Shown: positions 61,324 to 64,000 of the stretch, one piece after another
Position numbering within the stretch: the stretch's first letter is position 1
Layout: every line of letters begins with the position of its first letter
DNA from: Tanypteryx hageni
Lineage: Eukaryota > Arthropoda > Insecta > Odonata > Petaluridae
NCBI GenBank assembly: GCA_028673005.1
Contig: CM054116.1
Location: 78,070,572 to 78,134,571 of the forward strand
Length of the DNA stretch: 64,000 nucleotides
Reading direction: 5' to 3'
Made by a program: the position numbers and the translations under genes
The notes under the pieces: generated by a model
Database searches by the model: none
What the model was told of the DNA's origin: nothing
Seen by the model: the letters and a program-made list of their open reading frames with translations, nothing else

Positions 61324-62239
61324 TCTATAAAAGCCTACTTCTGTCCCCTTGTGGGTCCCTCTGTCACGCTATAAAAATGCGAATAACTCGATAAAAGATT
61401 AGATGCACTTTTAAAATTTGGCTGAAATACTAAATTTGCACTTTTTAAGGCGATGACGAAGAAATCCCGAAAAATGTCCTTGGTTCGACTGCAAGGATGA
61501 CATTTCCATTTTTCACAAAATAACACGTAAAAATCGACTTTTCGACGTACAGGCATTTATTCTTATTGAGATGTAAATTAGAAATAATTAACCTACGATT
61601 TTCGGATCTAAAGCAGTTTAAAGAAAAAAAATATAGTTTCTTATTCTGTTCATCTTTTTCGGCCTACAGTTCAAAATTACTCATGTTAAACGTTTAATAC
61701 ATATATTTTGGGGAAATCTTACCATTTTAATGGGATGTTGCCTTTCCAACTCACTACTTTGTTAAACCTCGAGATCCTATTGCTATTTCAATCCATATGG
61801 ATGAAATCATTCTTTGAATGCTTTTAATACGAGAGTGAGAAAGAGAGAGAAGGAAGGAGAGGGAAATGATTTTCATAGCAAAGAATTTAAACAACATTCG
61901 TTGCGTTATTTACGAGAAGGAATACATTTGGATGTAGAACATTAATCATTCGCATATTAAAATTATTTAGAATCATGGTAGGAGTTCAAGGCTTGAAACT
62001 ACAACCGTCTAAAAAAAAGAGCGAAAGTTTGTTTTCCTGCCATCAATTTTTGAATACGCGTCGAATCGATCAGCAGATCAGTTTTTAACGCAAGAATTTG
62101 GCGTATTCTCAGTGATTCGCATTGTTGCCGGTTTCGTGTAATTGGGTACCGATGACTTGGATAATAGCTCCGCGTTGCATCTATTCACGAAATTTCACAA
62201 AAAAACTTTCTCGTTGAATTTTAACGGGCATCTCCCTAT
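61324..62239 (+). mobile_element. Diverged Helitron-like copy F
   Basis: A TCTATAAAAGCCTACTTCTG start is followed by blocks shared with copy A: GGTTCGACTGC at 61482-61492, ATAACACGTAAAAATCGACT at 61523, TTTATTCTT, TTTCTTATTCTGTTCATCTTTTTCNGCCTAC near 61637, CTCATGTTAAACNTTTAA, and a short purine tract near 61835-61862. It ends near ACGGGCATCTCCCTA|T (62225-62239), the terminal motif also seen at the 15358 copy. The CTRR end is mutated and the base before TC is G not A, so the boundaries are approximate. Confidence 0.6.
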
Positions 62240-62349
62240 TTAATGTATAATGGATAACAGATGTGACAGGCGGAAACCGTAAATACAGGTAAACCAATAA
62301 TACGAAGGGAAGCCACTTGTAGTAGCGGTCGATCAACCTGTCGAAGCCA

Positions 62350-62770
62350 TGGCGGTAGAACGAAGTGTCCTGCTGTCGTAGTCTGTCAACGTGGCCTGAT
62401 AATGTTGATAGTGGTGAAATCCACCTTAGCCTCGGGACAGTAGTGGAGCTCTCAAGTCTCGTCCTCGGTGATGATTCGACCCAAAATGTCCTCGCACTCT
62501 TTAGCGTATCGTTGAAAGTTGATGAGCGAATCTGCCATCCCCTCTCAGCAAACAGTTCAAGGCGGCACTAACTGCGAAAGAGATGATGGCAACCATCTTT
62601 TTGGATGTGCATGGAGTCATTTTGATGGATAACACCCGTTAGGAAACGGTCAACGAAGCTGTTTATCAGACAGCAGGGCACATCGTTCTATCACCATTAC
62701 TTCGACACTTTGATCGACCGCTACGACAAGTCCCTGAACTATTACGAAGATTATGTGCAAAAATAATATA
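62350..62770. pseudogene. mariner transposase relic with an internal inversion
   Basis: The minus strand at about 62400-62510 reads DILGRIITEDET, a stop codon, then ELHYCPEAKVDF. This corresponds to the mariner segment around the first catalytic Asp (FLRRIVTGDETWVHHYDPE-K), with Trp changed to TGA. The plus strand at 62574-62637 reads AKEMMATIFLDVHGVILMDN, matching the segment that normally follows on the same strand (GKVMATVFWDA-GIIFIDY). From 62686 it reads FYHHYFDTLIDRYDKSLNYY, like the mariner C-terminus. So one half is inverted relative to the other, with a breakpoint at about 62510-62570. The HDNA-H motif between the plus pieces is missing. No TIRs were found. Confidence 0.65.
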
Positions 62771-62779
62771 AAGATGTCC

Positions 62780-64000
62780 AACACCTGTGTACGTGGATAT
62801 AACCCGCTTGTACTTGCTATGAAAAATAAGGAACCTGACTTCCCTTCTTAAAAACAAGACATTAGAACACGTACTAACGGCGTCCCAGAAAAACCCGTTT
62901 GAAGGAGTACATTTTCTCGAATTAAAGCTCGTTTATTTCACTGGATCATCTAATAATAGCATCAGTACGATAGTTTGGATAGGCATAATACCGGAAAAGA
63001 AAAAAAACGTCAAGAGAAAACAAAAGAGGAGCATAAGAGTTCCGCAAGAGAAACGCAAGAACAATGAATCTTGATGCGAGAAAGACGAGCAAGTGGAGAA
63101 CTGGAGATACAGCAGTCGCGTAAAACGGCTTCCCCCCTCCCTACTTCTATCTCTCCTTTTACTCCGTCGCCACTCCATTCGACGACCGAAGCGAGTGCAT
63201 TCCGAGGAAAAAAATAAAAACCCTTGGTAACTTAAAAAAAAATAAAAATAACACAACATCCTCCATCTCGCTTCGTGACAGCAAAAGACATAGAACTCTC
63301 ATTTTTTTTGTCCAATGTTGCGCGAGGGAAACATACAAACACTCATCTTCGCGGAGATCAGAAGCGTAAAAAAAGGCTTTTTCCTCCATAAAAGAAAAGG
63401 AACGATCAGAGATTTTTGCGAGTGCGTGAAGAGGGGCGTATGAACGAGAAAGAGAGAGAGAGAGAGGACATTACACGCTTCTCATCCATGATAACCGAGA
63501 TGGGGGAAGGTGTTTTCCTTAACTGCTTTATTTTGACAAAAGCTAAACGATTGGACGAGGCAAGGATAATGGCTGACGGGTGGAAGGGAAAGAAAAGCGG
63601 AGAGAGAGAATTCGGGGAGAAAGGGAGACGATAGAGATGTTCGAAGAGGGTGGAGGCGGTCCAGCCTCACCCCAGCGGAATCGTTTGCCGATAGGCGAGG
63701 AGAGATGGCTCGGTTCGGAATGGCAAAAGGGGAAGGCGTGGCGAGGCCAAGAGGAAGGAAAAAATGCTACGCGGAAGGGGGAGCTGCGAAGGATACATAG
63801 TTGTATACAACTTCCTCATCCTTAACCGCTGAACAAGCACCCCGTCGTTATTCCTCCTACACTGCGAGGGGCAACGTGAATGCAATTCCCCGGAGGAATA
63901 ACGTTACATCATCTCAGAAAACGAGATCCTCTTCGATAAAACTTTGAAAAGTTAAAAAAATTTCGCTACCAACCGGCGAAGTTCTTAAGTTCACAATTAA
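62780..64000. other. No gene recognised; GA-rich patches
   Basis: Low-complexity A-rich and GA-rich sequence (63420-63480, 63560-63790) generates overlapping frames on both strands. None shows a domain, and I see no terminal repeats. Confidence 0.5.

Overview
The window looks like a transposon-dense intergenic piece of an invertebrate animal nuclear genome, most probably an arthropod (insect-like). The grounds are the AT-rich base composition, many long (AT)n, (GT)n and GA/CT tracts, and the mix of repeats: CR1/Jockey-like and RTE-like LINE relics, a tRNA-derived SINE, hAT, piggyBac and mariner relics, another DDE transposon, and several Helitrons. I cannot name the species. I found no intact host protein gene, rRNA or convincing tRNA gene, and no CRISPR array or bacterial-style operon. 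Every protein similarity I recognise belongs to a mobile element and every one is broken.

Layout. 1-3.1 kb: the end of a non-LTR retrotransposon (one reverse transcriptase frame with four stops, a 3' UTR with three ~108-bp repeats, a (TCAA)n-like tail) abutting a Helitron-derived fragment. 4.2-4.7 kb: RTE-like 3' end. 5-13 kb: unique-looking AT-rich DNA with long polypurine/polypyrimidine domains. 13.5-17.9 kb: Helitron ends, a 400-bp foldback element, a hAT arm and a repeat-module cluster. 19.4-22 kb: microsatellite and polypurine domains. 24.5 kb: a Helitron helicase fragment. 26.5-27.3 kb: one arm of a large inverted duplication whose partner is at 50.5-51.9 kb. 32.5 kb: a complete SINE with target-site duplication. 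33.9-34.8 kb: an unidentified broken reading frame. 34.9-35.9 kb: a complete non-autonomous Helitron. 43.8-44.6 kb: two 187-bp tandem monomers, the second interrupted by a dimeric hAT MITE. 46.4-49.5 kb: a Helitron cluster with two head-to-tail junctions and a perfect 189-bp inverted repeat. 49.8 kb: a hAT MITE. 55.3-57.2 kb: a DDE transposon with ~265-bp terminal inverted repeats. 59.3-60.1 kb: an internally deleted piggyBac. 61.3-62.8 kb: a Helitron-like copy and an internally inverted mariner relic.

The most coherent system is the Helitron family. Copies end in A|TC and CTAG|T (or CTAA|T), have a 7-bp-stem hairpin 8 nt before the 3' end, and carry a purine/pyrimidine tract of very different length in each copy. 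Some also carry a B-box-like GGTTCGA motif. They could have been mobilised in trans by an autonomous element related to the helicase fragment at 24.5 kb. The main unexplained item is the coding-like minus-strand stretch at 33.9-34.8 kb.
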